Shown: positions 43,474 to 52,768, counted from the stretch's first letter. The stretch is 64,000 nt of DNA from Paenarthrobacter aurescens TC1 (GCA_000014925.1 CP000474.1:4464001-4528000), one strand, 5' to 3'. Notes: generated by a model not told the origin, from the letters alone. Program-made: numbers and translations.

Positions 43474-44202
43474 GTGTCAGATCAACATCACCTTACGGCT
43501 GGCGCGGGAGAAACCTGGGCTTGTGCATCGAACGGGGGCAAATTGGGAGCTGTTGCATACACCTTTGATGTCGATTTCGTCCACAGAAATCCGATCCTCT
43601 CCACGGCAATAATGTCCGAGTGGAAGACCAGTACCGAAGCCGCAACGCTGGGGAAGTTCTATAGCTCGTGGTCAGCCTTTTCGCTTGATCACCCAAGAGC
43701 TGCTCACTGGATAGCCCTGGATGCTTTTTTTGATGATGAGGTGCCCCTTCCACTTAAGGTTCGCACCATCGCGGCAACCGGCCGACGCTGCATTGTGTTG
43801 GGAAGGGTTAGCCCGGTTCAACGATCTGCGCTATCCGCAGAGGGTGCCGTTGCAATTCTGGATGATGACTGGACAGCTGCTGAGATTCCCGGGCAGATTG
43901 AAGCCATTGTGGTTGGGGCAGTACCCGTCCTTCCAGCACAGTCAAGCATCGGAAGTAGGCTCACCGACCGTGAAATCCAAGTACTGGAGCTCTTCGCGCA
44001 ACGCAGGGCTTTGACAGCTTCGTCTTTGGCCGCAGCACTTGGACTCCGTACCACCACCGTGCGAGGTCATCTCTTCCGCGGGCGTAGGAAGCTCACTGCG
44101 GCCGGCCTCAAGTGTGCCACGCGTGGAGAACTTGCCAACGCACTTCAGGAAATTGGGTACAGCCACACGGACGCTCAGTGGCATGCCGCTGGGAGATGGT
44201 GA
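43474..44202 (+). CDS. Atypical LuxR-type response regulator
   Basis: A 242-residue regulator. The N-terminal domain is receiver-like (ALDAFFDDEVPLPLKVRTIA, CIVLGRVSP, GAVAILDDDWTAAEIPGQIE) but does not show a normal phospho-acceptor pocket. The C-terminal LuxR helix-turn-helix is clear (LTDREIQVLELFAQRRALTA... GLRTTTVRGHLFRGRRKL). GTG start. It mirrors the regulator at 23450-24022 at the other end of the island and is divergent from the initiating transferase, which it may regulate. Confidence 0.82.
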   Translation: MSDQHHLTAGAGETWACASNGGKLGAVAYTFDVDFVHRNPILSTAIMSEWKTSTEAATLGKFYSSWSAFSLDHPRAAHWIALDAFFDDEVPLPLKVRTIAATGRRCIVLGRVSPVQRSALSAEGAVAILDDDWTAAEIPGQIEAIVVGAVPVLPAQSSIGSRLTDREIQVLELFAQRRALTASSLAAALGLRTTTVRGHLFRGRRKLTAAGLKCATRGELANALQEIGYSHTDAQWHAAGRW

Positions 44203-45264
44203 ACCAGCAAGGGACGCTGGTGAGCCATGACAATGGCGAACAATCGACATGGTTCCCTGGTGGAGCTCAAGGTCGGCTTCCAGATGTGCGCACTGATCGC
44301 AACAGGCGGTAACAACCTGCCACTTAGATGTCTGGCCATCTACCCTTAGACCGTCGCAGCAGCCTAACCGATCTCAGGATTCCTTTGAGGCGCTTTCCGT
44401 CGTTTCCGTCGGAAGGTGTGACCGATATGTTGTTCTCAGTGGAGCCATCCGCAAAGTCAACCCGAGGCATAGCCCTGTAGGTTCTGCTTGCCAGCACCGT
44501 ATTTTCGCCCCTTCGAATTGCGGCCGTCTACTCGTCAGTGGGACGGAGGCACCGATCGCGGCGCCGGCATTCGCAACTCGACCCACTTGCCATTCAAATG
44601 CCGCGGCTGGGTTGGGGACCCTGTCAGGCATCCACTCGAGCCGGTCCCTGCGGCCGGAAACCTGTTAGGACGGCCTCGTCGGATGCTTCAGGCAGCTGCG
44701 GGTCACAGCGGAGGCTATCGCCAACTACGAGCAATCAGATGTGCGGTGACACGCTGATGGTGCAGCAGCTTCATCGGATCAGTGCTGGATGTCAGCGCAA
44801 AGCCGCTGAGAGGAATGCGCTTGGAAGGGCGTCGCGTAGACAATCCCGCGGCAGGGGTCTTCAGGACTCGCGGATCTACGGCAATAGCAGCGAGTAGCGG
44901 CATCGGCTCTTGGGCGGCGGAGTCCTTAATGCATTTCAGCTATGCCCTGGCGGAATCCAGGCTGAGGGGAACTTATGGGCTGATGTGGGCGGCTGATTAA
45001 GAATGCGCGCAGTAAAATCCACATGGCTTGATGGTGCGGAATAGCGGACTGCACATGGCCCGCGTTCGCGGGGTCGAACTTCCCATCCGGCGCGAATACC
45101 GAGACTCGGACCGGTGGGTGGAGAACGCGACCCACGGGTTCGACACGTGGGGGGAACCCGTAGGTACGCTCTCTTCCAATTCAGGGGCAATAACTATCCC
45201 CTTGACCCGGCATGGTCAATTGAAAGCGTCCACTGACCAAACCGGGGGACTATCGTTTCAACTT
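44203..45264. other. 1-kb stretch with no recognisable gene
   Basis: Several ORFs of 60 to 90 codons exist on both strands, but none has a ribosome site, sustained coding bias or a recognisable motif. A hairpin CCCGCG TT CGCGGG lies at 45059-45072, and CCCACG/CGTGGG arms with a 9-base loop lie near 45131-45151. It could be decayed coding DNA left by rearrangement next to the polysaccharide island. Confidence 0.5.
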
Positions 45265-45816
45265 CTAGTCGCTTGAGTTCAGAACTACCTTGATGACAGA
45301 CACCGTGGTGGTGCCGTTGTAGGTCACCGTCACGGTCATGGTAGCGGTAGATGGCACTTCATCAGAGCTCAGGTTCTGTGTACTCACTGCAAAGAGTGCA
45401 ACACCATCAGCGCCCGTGACACTCGAGGCATTCCGGCTCTGATCTTCCTCGGGGCCGTCATTATCCGGCGCCGGGTACTCGTAGATACCCAGGACGTCGC
45501 CGTCCTCATTCTGACCTGAGACCTGAACGGTGACGCTGGCCCCGACAATGGGGTTGCCGTTTGCGTCCGTTACCGTGACGGGGAAGTCGTACGCCCTTTG
45601 ATCCGCATCTTCTTCATTGCTCCCATAGTGGTGGTCACCCTTCCAATCAGTGATGACGGTTCCGGGTCCAGGCGTCACTACGACAGGAGCGAGTGAGGCG
45701 GCGACCGCCGGAGTTGCGGCAGCTACTGCAATCAGTGGAATGCTCCAAGCCGTGCCGATAACAACCTTACGTCGGTTGATATCCGGATTTTTTATCTTGC
45801 CTTTATCCAAGGTCAT
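45265..45816 (-). CDS. Secreted Ig-like (Big_1-type) protein with RR...AWSIP signal
   Basis: A 183-residue protein. The start at 45816 follows AAGGAG; a longer frame is not needed. Signal: INRRKVVIGTAWSIPLIAVA then a likely cleavage after PAVAAS. The mature part contains a bacterial Ig-like domain 1 pattern: DFPVTVTDANGNPIVGASVT, DGVALFAVSTQ, and an end ATMTVTVTYNGTTTVSVIKV. Short, probably free or loosely wall-associated; no sortase motif. It lies 234 bases downstream of the HPr-kinase-PqqD fusion on the same strand. The signal resembles that of 780-1511. Confidence 0.75.
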   Translation of the reverse strand: MTLDKGKIKNPDINRRKVVIGTAWSIPLIAVAAATPAVAASLAPVVVTPGPGTVITDWKGDHHYGSNEEDADQRAYDFPVTVTDANGNPIVGASVTVQVSGQNEDGDVLGIYEYPAPDNDGPEEDQSRNASSVTGADGVALFAVSTQNLSSDEVPSTATMTVTVTYNGTTTVSVIKVVLNSSD

Positions 45817-46050
45817 CGTTTGCTCCTTCAAGCCAGTCAGCGCGCTAGCCGACTGAAGTAAATTTGAGGTGGAAATATCGGTGCAAACGGAACTTATCAT
45901 TGTGCTCATTTGGCACAGTTTTCACTGCTTGGAATGTACTACACGATGTTCTGCCGAATAACGCACAACTGCTCCCGGCGTCGTTCCGGCTTAGCGGCCG
46001 CCCTCGGCACCGCCACAACATGCGAGGGGGTTACCCGCCGGGCCCAACCA

Positions 46051-47304
46051 CTAGGCGGCTATCAGAAGGCCATGGGCCTGAAGTTCCTCCACACTACTCA
46101 GCAAATGGGACTCGTAACCGGTTGGGAGTCCTATCCGGGGCGCGATCCGCATGGCAAGGCCGTCGATGTCGCAGGGAGTTGCGAGTGCGTGCCAGATCGC
46201 TGGCCCTACACCGGATAGCCGGACTACCCCTTCGCCGGTCATGACAATCAGTTCTGATCCATCTCCATCTGCCAGCGGAATCTCAACGGCGTCTACCAGC
46301 TCGGCTCTCTTGAGAAGCGCGGGGCGATCACCGTCGTCGCACCCATGTTGTTCGGGCGGCTGCGTCCCCTCCCCCAGGACTGACGTCCACGTCTTGGAGA
46401 TGGCTGGCCGCTCAAGGAGCGCGGGCAAAAGGACTGCCAAGTCTCCCGCCTCGCGGTAAGTCACCCTGACAGCGCCACCCGTGGCGTCAAGGATCTCGCA
46501 AAGACGTCTCAGCGGCTGGTGGACGTCACTCAACGATGAGGTGTGCGGTGCCAATTCGATAATCGCTTCCGCATGACCCAGCGCGGTGACCGTGGGCACG
46601 CTGGCGTCCGGATTTCGGTCCAACAGGACCACTGACGCCAGCGTCGGCTTGGCCGGCGCCACGAGTAACCCAAGTTCGTCGGGGCCGATCTGATGCTTGG
46701 GAGCGGCCAGATCTTCGACTATCACGGAGAGTGGCTTCGCGTACGGAACGATCACGTCCGAGCCATCAACAGCAACGGTCTCATCTGTGACGTAGCCCAG
46801 AGCAGCGCCGAGGCGTCTTGTCGCGGTGGTCTTTCCCATGCCCGAACGGCCTACGAGGGCAACGGAACGGCCGGTTTTCCGATCAGCCAGTGCCGCGGCA
46901 TGCAACATGACCAAGTCACCCCGGCCGGCGGTGATGCCCGCTAAGGTAACGGCGCTTGTCAGTTCCGATGCGAATTCCTTGAATGTACGGCCGGTTACGA
47001 TGGCGGCGCCAACAGCCGAGGAGACCGTTGCCCGAAATGGACGTTCTCCCGAGTGGGCCAAAGCTGCCGTCGGGATTTTCTCGGGACGCGGCATCGACTC
47101 GCCCGGAAGATCGAGGCAGCGGGACCAGGCACGCCGCAGCTCCGTTTGAAGGTCCTCGGTCACTCCCGCATGCAGCACCACGGAGACCTCTGCCCCCAGG
47201 ACACGGAGACTTAATTCCCCCTGTATCGCATCCTTGGCTTGTTTTCCTGCCAACTCGACCCCTGCAATTATTTCGTGATTGCTCTCCGCCGACCCTGTAG
47301 TCAT
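46051..47304 (-). CDS. HPr-kinase-like ATPase fused to a PqqD-like domain
   Basis: A 417-residue protein. The P-loop is at residues 152-160 (VGRSGMGKTTATRRLGAALG) after HAAALADRKTGRSVALVG, the arrangement of HprK-related kinases. The last 80 residues form a PqqD/RRE-like domain (VVRLSGVGPAIWHALATPCD, LLSSVEELQAHGLL). HprK-related kinases with PqqD proteins are known from lasso-peptide (paeninodin-type) and exopolysaccharide clusters; here both are one chain. AGGAGG precedes the ATG. The substrate may be a peptide or a sugar; not known. It could be co-transcribed with the secreted protein gene downstream. Confidence 0.8.
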   Translation of the reverse strand: MTTGSAESNHEIIAGVELAGKQAKDAIQGELSLRVLGAEVSVVLHAGVTEDLQTELRRAWSRCLDLPGESMPRPEKIPTAALAHSGERPFRATVSSAVGAAIVTGRTFKEFASELTSAVTLAGITAGRGDLVMLHAAALADRKTGRSVALVGRSGMGKTTATRRLGAALGYVTDETVAVDGSDVIVPYAKPLSVIVEDLAAPKHQIGPDELGLLVAPAKPTLASVVLLDRNPDASVPTVTALGHAEAIIELAPHTSSLSDVHQPLRRLCEILDATGGAVRVTYREAGDLAVLLPALLERPAISKTWTSVLGEGTQPPEQHGCDDGDRPALLKRAELVDAVEIPLADGDGSELIVMTGEGVVRLSGVGPAIWHALATPCDIDGLAMRIAPRIGLPTGYESHLLSSVEELQAHGLLIAA

Positions 47305-47662
47305 CGTGGTCCTCCTCTTCCTGGAAGTGGCCCTTTACTGAGGGCTTCTGCCCAGAGACCACTTACGGCGCACGCGCGGCGCAGTCAAACAGTACATCGG
47401 CCTCTTTGATTGCTTGCAATCAATATCACCAAATGATGCTGGCTGCATGGAAATCACTCAGCAAGGGCATTAGTCGGGACCACGTAGAAGCGGAAGGAAC
47501 CTTCCACTGATAGACGGTATGGGCCGCATATAGTCAGGTTCTGGATTCAATCAAACGGCTTGCTACTTTAATTTCCAAAAGGGCACACATTTTTCCAGTG
47601 CAGCTTTTAGTTCACATAGATCAAATCAAGACAAGCATGTCCTTCAGCGAACCAGGGTAAAT
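47305..47662. other. Intergenic region with probable promoter of HPrK-PqqD gene
   Basis: About 360 bases, visibly more AT-rich than the surroundings, between the GntR stop and the HPrK-PqqD start. A 14-bp palindrome GGAAGGAACCTTCC lies at 47492-47505. No gene is seen. Confidence 0.45.
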
Positions 47663-48316
47663 CTAGCCGACCAGGTTTTCGGCCGCGACGTCCATGTGAG
47701 CGATGATCGTCTCCCGCGCTTTCGCAGCGTTCCCGGTCTCAATGGCGGCCACAATGTCGTGATGCCGCCCGACGCTCATGTTCCGGGTGGCGCGTTCCAA
47801 CCCGGCGAACATGATGGACATCCGGATGGAGCCCTCCAGTGATTCCCACGAGTGCAGGAGGGTTTCGTTTCCGGACAGGCGGCAGAGCGTGCGGTGGAAC
47901 TCCAGGTCGGATTCGATCCGCTCCTCCAGCGAGGACTTGGAAGCCTTTTCCATAGTGTCGACGGCGGCACGCAACTCTGCGAGCGCGGCGTCCTTGTCCG
48001 GCATGTCACTGAGGGTCCTGGCGGCCAACGATTCCAGAACCCCGCGGACTGCGAAGATGTCCCGGATTTCCTTGACGTCCAGATGCCGGACGGACATACG
48101 GCCCCGTGCTCCCGCGGAGATCAGACCTTCTTGTTCCAGCTGGCGCAGGGCTTCACGGAGGGTGCCGCGGCTGATTTGCAGCATGTCCGAGAGCTCGGTT
48201 TCCACGAGGTGCCGCCCGGGTTCGAGTTCACCGCTGGTGATCGCGGTCCGCAGCGCTGCGAGTGCTTGTTCACGCAGGCTCTTCTTCTCAAGTCCCAGCA
48301 GGGATGCGGTGGCCAT
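47663..48316 (-). CDS. GntR-family regulator (FadR/FCD type)
   Basis: A 217-residue regulator: N-terminal GntR winged helix (LREQALAALRTAITSGELEP, then SRGTLREALRQLEQEGLI) and C-terminal all-helical FCD effector domain with metal-ligand-like residues (ESDLEFHRTLCRLSGNETLL and GRHHDIVAAIETGNAAKARE). It sits at the end of the minus-strand sugar operon and probably binds the palindromic TTGACTGT/ACAGTCAA sites upstream of the transporter and the divergent isomerase, as well as the related site before itself. Confidence 0.92.
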   Translation of the reverse strand: MATASLLGLEKKSLREQALAALRTAITSGELEPGRHLVETELSDMLQISRGTLREALRQLEQEGLISAGARGRMSVRHLDVKEIRDIFAVRGVLESLAARTLSDMPDKDAALAELRAAVDTMEKASKSSLEERIESDLEFHRTLCRLSGNETLLHSWESLEGSIRMSIMFAGLERATRNMSVGRHHDIVAAIETGNAAKARETIIAHMDVAAENLVG

Positions 48317-48339
48317 GATGTGTCCTCGGTTCTAGGGGC

Positions 48340-48369
48340 AACTGCTGACAGTCCGGTGTTAACAGTTGA
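48340..48369. promoter_or_regulatory. GntR autoregulatory sites
   Basis: AACTGCTGACAGTC (48340-48353) and TGTTAACAGTTGA (48357-48369) resemble the half-sites of the operators at 51767-51858 and lie just upstream of the regulator start at 48316, so autoregulation is likely. Confidence 0.5.
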
Positions 48370-48436
48370 TACTACGGGCAGGAGTGCGGGAGGAGCATTA
48401 CATCCCCTTCCGCACTCCGGCCGGAAAATATGAAGC

Positions 48437-49432
48437 TCAGCCGAGTTCCGCCAGCACCTTGGCCACTATCCGGTCCACGGACAGTCCGTAGCGCTCGTGC
48501 AGCGTCGGCAGCGCACCGGCGTCGAGGAATTGGTCCGGAAGCGCGATGGGAACCACGCGCTTGCCGAGACCGGCGGTGACGACGGCGGACGCAACAGTTT
48601 CGAACAGACCGCCGACAACGGTGTGGTTCTCCAGCGTGACAGCAAGCCGGCCGGTGTTCAGCTCCGCGAGTACGGTGGCCGAGTCGAAGGGTTTGATGGT
48701 GGGCGTGTGCACCACGGCCACATCCACGTTATGGGCAGCCAACGCATCCGCGGCCTGCAGCGCACGCATGGTCATCAGGCCGGAGGAAACGAACACCACA
48801 TCGTTGCCGCCACGGAGGACTTTGGCTTTGCCGAGCTCGAATGTGTAGTCGTACTCATCCAGGACCGTGGGCACGTTGCCGCGCAGCAAGCGCAGGTACG
48901 TGGGCCCATCGGAGGCCGCAAGCTGGGGAACAGCCTGCTCGATGTCCACGGAGTCACAGGGGTCCACGATGGTGAGGTTAGGCATGCCGCGGAAGATCGC
49001 CATGTCCTCGGTGGCCTGGTGGCTGGGTCCGTAGCCGGTGGTTAGGCCTGGGAGCCCGCCGATGATATTGACGTTCAGATTGGGCTCGGCGATGTCGAGG
49101 CACAGGAAGTCATACGCACGCCGGGCCGCGAACACCGAGTACGTGGAAGCGAACGGGATCAGCCCGGTCTCGGCCATGCCTGCGGCCGCACCGAACAGGA
49201 GCTGCTCGGCCATTCCCATCTGGAAGAACCGTTCCGGGAGGGCCTTGGCGAAGATGTGCATGTCCGTGTACTTGCCGAGGTCCGCGGTCAGGCCCACGAT
49301 CCGGGAATCAGCCTCGGCGGCTTTGACCAGCGCATGCCCAAAGGGAGCGGAGGTGGTCTTTTGGCCAGGATCAGCGAAGGACGCGATCATGGCAGAGGTC
49401 TTGAGCTTTGCTTTGGTGGTAACTGTGCTCAT
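48437..49432 (-). CDS. Transketolase, C-terminal subunit
   Basis: A 331-residue pyrimidine-binding plus C-terminal half of a split transketolase: SAPFGHALVKAAEADSRIVG, GMAEQLLFGAAAGMAETGLI (with the catalytic Glu for cofactor activation), SGLMTMRALQAADALAAHNV. Start at 49432 overlaps the N-terminal subunit stop by four bases (ATGA), so the two are made in equal amounts. Split transketolases are used in several sugar catabolic pathways, such as D-apulose-4-phosphate transketolase; the substrate here is inferred only from context. Confidence 0.92.
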   Translation of the reverse strand: MSTVTTKAKLKTSAMIASFADPGQKTTSAPFGHALVKAAEADSRIVGLTADLGKYTDMHIFAKALPERFFQMGMAEQLLFGAAAGMAETGLIPFASTYSVFAARRAYDFLCLDIAEPNLNVNIIGGLPGLTTGYGPSHQATEDMAIFRGMPNLTIVDPCDSVDIEQAVPQLAASDGPTYLRLLRGNVPTVLDEYDYTFELGKAKVLRGGNDVVFVSSGLMTMRALQAADALAAHNVDVAVVHTPTIKPFDSATVLAELNTGRLAVTLENHTVVGGLFETVASAVVTAGLGKRVVPIALPDQFLDAGALPTLHERYGLSVDRIVAKVLAELG

Positions 49433-50322
49433 GCTGAAGCCGTCCCTTCGTATCCTGCGGTCAGCTGTTCGCGGCAAATCTGCCACTCGTGTTCTTCGAT
49501 GCGCATGAAGTGCGCCTTTTCACGGGTTTCCAGCAACGGCACGCCGCGCCCAACCTTGGTGTCGCAGAGGATCACGGACGGCTGTCCGGAAGCAGCCGAG
49601 CGCGCCGCGATGTTGTCGAATGCTGCCAGCAACGCACCGACGTCGTTCCCGTCCACGCGCTGGGTGTACCAGCCGAACGATTCCCACTTCTCGGTGACCG
49701 GTTCGGTACGGAGCACGGTGTCCGTGGCGCCGTCGGCCTGGAGGGCGTTGATGTCCGCCATGGCCGTCAGGTTGCCGAGCTGGTGGTGGTGCGCACCCAT
49801 GGCGGCCTCCCATGTTGAACCCTCGTCGAGTTCGCCGTCGGAAAGGAAGTTGATCACGCGGGACGCAGAGCCCTGAAGACGCAGGCCAAGAGCCATGCCG
49901 ACGGCGATGGTCAGGCCGTGGCCCAGCGAGCCGCCGGAGATTTCCATTCCGGGGGTGTACGTGGACATGCCTGACATCGGCAGGCGGGAATCGTCGGAAC
50001 CGTAGGTTTCCAGCTCGGTTACCGGAACGATTCCGGCTTCGGCCAGTGCCGCGTAGTGCCCGATTGCGTAGTGCCCGGTGGAGAGCAAGAAGCGGTCGCG
50101 GCCCTCCCAGTGCGGGTCTTCGGCACGATATGTGAGCTGGTCGGCGTAGACGGCGGCCAGCATGTCTGCGGCGCCGAGCGCCTGGCCAACGTAACCCTGG
50201 CCTTGGACCTCGCCCATGGTCAGGGCGTAGTGGCGGATTCGGTAAGCGGCGGCGCGGATGCGGTCGACGCGCTCGGGCGTGGGAGCGGCCACGGGTGCCG
50301 CTTCAACTGATGAGAGAGTCAC
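49429..50322 (-). CDS. Transketolase, N-terminal (thiamine-PP-binding) subunit
   Basis: A 297-residue PP-domain subunit: GQALGAADMLAAVYADQLTY, GHYAIGHYAALAEAGIVPVT, SGGSLGHGLTIAVGMALGLR and the thiamine-pyrophosphate motif LSDGELDEGSTWEAAMGAHH followed by MADIN. GTG start with AAGGAAA-like ribosome site. It forms the active enzyme with the subunit encoded next and lies 62 bases downstream of the transporter gene. Confidence 0.92.
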   Translation of the reverse strand: MTLSSVEAAPVAAPTPERVDRIRAAAYRIRHYALTMGEVQGQGYVGQALGAADMLAAVYADQLTYRAEDPHWEGRDRFLLSTGHYAIGHYAALAEAGIVPVTELETYGSDDSRLPMSGMSTYTPGMEISGGSLGHGLTIAVGMALGLRLQGSASRVINFLSDGELDEGSTWEAAMGAHHHQLGNLTAMADINALQADGATDTVLRTEPVTEKWESFGWYTQRVDGNDVGALLAAFDNIAARSAASGQPSVILCDTKVGRGVPLLETREKAHFMRIEEHEWQICREQLTAGYEGTASA

Positions 50323-50384
50323 TGGTTTCCTTCCGGAGTCCGGCGCGTACCGATGGGGAGAACGCGCCGACGTCGAGGGGTGCT

Positions 50385-51722
50385 TTAGGCGTTTATGGTC
50401 TGGGGAGTTTTGCTGGCGGCCTCTTCGGCAAGCTCACGCTCACGCTTGCCCCAGGTTTCCCGGGTGATGAGTGCTGCCCACAGGCCGATGGCTGCGTAGA
50501 TGCTGAACAGCAGGGCCGGTCCCATCCAACCCATGCTGACGAACAGCAGGGTGGTGATGAAGGGGGTGAAGCCGGAGACCATGGCGGAGATCTGGTAGGA
50601 CAGCGAGGCGCCGGAGGAGCGGGTCTTAGCTTGGAAGAGCTCAGGGAACCATGCCCCTTGGGCGCCGGCCAGGGAATTCTGGCAGACAGCGTAGGCGATG
50701 ACGATGGTGGCGATGATCAGGAGGAACATTCCAGTGTTGACCAGCATGAACATTGGGATGCCGAACACCACCGCGAAGGCCGTGGACCAGATGTAAACAG
50801 GGCGGCGACCCACGCGGTCCGTCAGTTTGCCCCAGTAGTAGGTGGCGAAGATTCCGATGCCCGCGGCGATGCAGAGTGCCACCAGTGTTTCGGTCTTGTC
50901 GGCCAAATTGTTGGTGTGCAGGTAAGAGATCATGTAGGTCACGGACACGGCGTAGCCGGCAGTTTCAGCGATGCGGAGGCCGATGCCCCGGACGATGTTG
51001 CGCCAGTCAGTCTTGATGACCTCAACGATGGGGGACTTCACGATGTCGCCCTTGGCCTTGACGTCCTCAAACACAGGGGACTCGGGAACCTTGGAACGGA
51101 TGATGAGGCCGACTGCCACCAACACGATGCTGGCGAGGAACGGTACACGCCAGGCCCATTCGCTGCCGAGCCCCACGCTGCTGAGGAAGACGAGGTTGGC
51201 GAGCAGGAGGCCAACGGGGAAGCCGGCCTGCACGATGCCCGTGAACTGCCCCTTCTTCCGCCATGGTGCGTGCTCGTAGCTCATCAGGATGGCACCGCCC
51301 CATTCAGCACCGAAGGCCAGGCCTTGGATGATGCGGACCAGGACTAGGAGTGCTGGAGCGAGCAGCCCCACTTGGGAGTAGGTGGGGAGGAGGCCGATGG
51401 CGAAGGTTGCCAGCCCCATGAGGATGAGCGATGCCACGAGGACGGGTTTGCGGCCGAGCTTGTCGCCGAGGTGGCCACCGATGATGCCACCCAGTGGACG
51501 GGCAGCGAAGCCGACGCCGAGGGTCGCGAAGGAGGCCAGGGTGCCAGTCACCGGGTCAGCACCCGGGAAGAACGCTGTACCGAAGTACAGAGCGGCGGCG
51601 GTGCCGAAACCGATGAAGTCGTAGGTTTCAATGACTGCGCCAACGCCGGAACCGACGGCGACGCGCTTTGCTTCCTTGGTTCCATGAACCGGACCACGCA
51701 TGGTCAGAGCTTCATTGCTCAT
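50385..51722 (-). CDS. MHS-family MFS transporter
   Basis: A 445-residue, 12-span major facilitator of the metabolite:H+ symporter (ProP/ShiA-like) group: AVIETYDFIGFGTAAALYFG at the N-terminus and the RPLGGIIGGHLGDKLGRKPV loop are diagnostic. ATG at 51722 with AAAGGGAAAG upstream. First gene of the minus-strand operon; it probably imports the substrate of the cluster. Related members carry organic acids or compatible solutes, so an acidic or neutral small sugar is possible. Confidence 0.9.
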   Translation of the reverse strand: MSNEALTMRGPVHGTKEAKRVAVGSGVGAVIETYDFIGFGTAAALYFGTAFFPGADPVTGTLASFATLGVGFAARPLGGIIGGHLGDKLGRKPVLVASLILMGLATFAIGLLPTYSQVGLLAPALLVLVRIIQGLAFGAEWGGAILMSYEHAPWRKKGQFTGIVQAGFPVGLLLANLVFLSSVGLGSEWAWRVPFLASIVLVAVGLIIRSKVPESPVFEDVKAKGDIVKSPIVEVIKTDWRNIVRGIGLRIAETAGYAVSVTYMISYLHTNNLADKTETLVALCIAAGIGIFATYYWGKLTDRVGRRPVYIWSTAFAVVFGIPMFMLVNTGMFLLIIATIVIAYAVCQNSLAGAQGAWFPELFQAKTRSSGASLSYQISAMVSGFTPFITTLLFVSMGWMGPALLFSIYAAIGLWAALITRETWGKRERELAEEAASKTPQTINA

Positions 51723-51766
51723 AGTGTCTTTCCCTTTCAAAAGTGCGGCGCATCTTCGGCCACCCC

Positions 51767-51858
51767 ACTGTCGACAGTCAACATAATACGACAACTGTGA
51801 CCGAGGACACCAGCAATGTCAACAGTCAACTTCGAAGGTTGACTGTTGACAGTCAACC
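51767..51858. promoter_or_regulatory. Three repeated palindromic operators in divergent promoter
   Basis: Related sites: ACTGTCGACAGTCAAC (51767-51782), TGTCAACAGTCAAC (51817-51830), and a 22-bp near-perfect dyad at 51837-51858 (arms GGTTGACTGT and ACAGTCAACC around TG). They lie between the transporter and isomerase starts and are the likely binding sites of the GntR regulator at 47663, which would control both directions. Confidence 0.75.
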
Positions 51859-51925
51859 CCGATAACGTGGTGTCCATCACTAAGGTCCCTCTCTGGCGAG
51901 GGCCCCAACTTGAGGATCAACGACG

Positions 51926-52768
51926 ATGTTTCATCAACGACTGGGCTGCTCGTCCATCAGCTTCCGCCACCAGGATCTACCCACCGCCCTGCACACCATG
52001 CGCGGCCTCGGCTTCGCGGAAATCGATCTCGGCGCGCTCCCGGGCGTCTGCGACCATGTGCCGTACGTACTGGACTCCGAGGCAGTGAAGGCGGTCGCCG
52101 CCGTCGTCAATAACTCAGGACTGCGCGTTCGTTCGGTCAACGGCGACATCGGGAACCTGAACGCAACGCTCGACGCCGGTGCGCAGGAAGCGCGCGAACG
52201 GCACCTAGAGATGCTGCTCACCTTGGCGGCCAAGACTGGCGCTGACGCGCTGGTACTCCCGTGCGGCGCTATCGACCACGATCCCTTGCAGAGCCTGGAA
52301 GAAGACATCGACGTTGTAGCAGCCCAACTGATTCATGCCTCTGTTCGCGCCAAAGAGTTCGGCGTCGAGCTGTGGACCGAATCCCTGCACTACTACCGGC
52401 TGTGCTGGAACACCGAACGCGCGCAGCTGCTCGCCGACCGGCTTGCCGGCTCCGACGTGGGAATCGTCATGGACTTCAGCCACATCGTCGCCTCCGGCGG
52501 CGACCCCGTGGACTTCGTGGACCGCTTCGCCGCGCGCGTAAAGCACGTCCACCTGCGGGACGCCGTGCCAGCCACTGACAACGAGCCGGGAAACATCAAC
52601 CTCAGCATCGGCAACGGCAAGGCCGATTTCACTGCCGGACTCGCAGCGCTGAGGGACATGGGCTACGCCGGCCACTTCTCCCTGGAACTCGAAACCCGGG
52701 ACGTCACCCACGAAGAGCGCCCCGCGGCCGCGGCAAAAGCCGCCAGCTTCATCACAGACCTCATCTAA
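51926..52768 (+). CDS. Sugar isomerase/epimerase, TIM barrel (xylose isomerase-like)
   Basis: A 280-residue AP-endonuclease-2/xylose-isomerase-like barrel. The metal site can be traced in ELWTESLHYYRLCWN (Glu), GIVMDFSHIVASGGDP (Asp, His), VKHVHLRDAVP (His) and HFSLELETRD (Glu). Relatives are hydroxypyruvate isomerase and D-apiose or tagatose-type epimerases. ATG preceded by TGAGGA. It starts the plus-strand half of the catabolic cluster, 29 bases before the SDR gene. Confidence 0.88.
   Translation: MFHQRLGCSSISFRHQDLPTALHTMRGLGFAEIDLGALPGVCDHVPYVLDSEAVKAVAAVVNNSGLRVRSVNGDIGNLNATLDAGAQEARERHLEMLLTLAAKTGADALVLPCGAIDHDPLQSLEEDIDVVAAQLIHASVRAKEFGVELWTESLHYYRLCWNTERAQLLADRLAGSDVGIVMDFSHIVASGGDPVDFVDRFAARVKHVHLRDAVPATDNEPGNINLSIGNGKADFTAGLAALRDMGYAGHFSLELETRDVTHEERPAAAAKAASFITDLI

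Noticed and set aside
45059..45151. tRNA-like arms (CCCACG...TTCGAC...CGTGGG)
   Set aside because: The TTCGA-containing loop has 9 bases with a 6-bp stem, and no acceptor, D or anticodon arms can be fitted around it.
38791..47304. Complete lasso-peptide cluster
   Set aside because: PqqD-like and HPr-kinase-like proteins are present, but no asparagine-synthetase-like cyclase, no transglutaminase-like protease and no precursor with the usual leader Thr were found.
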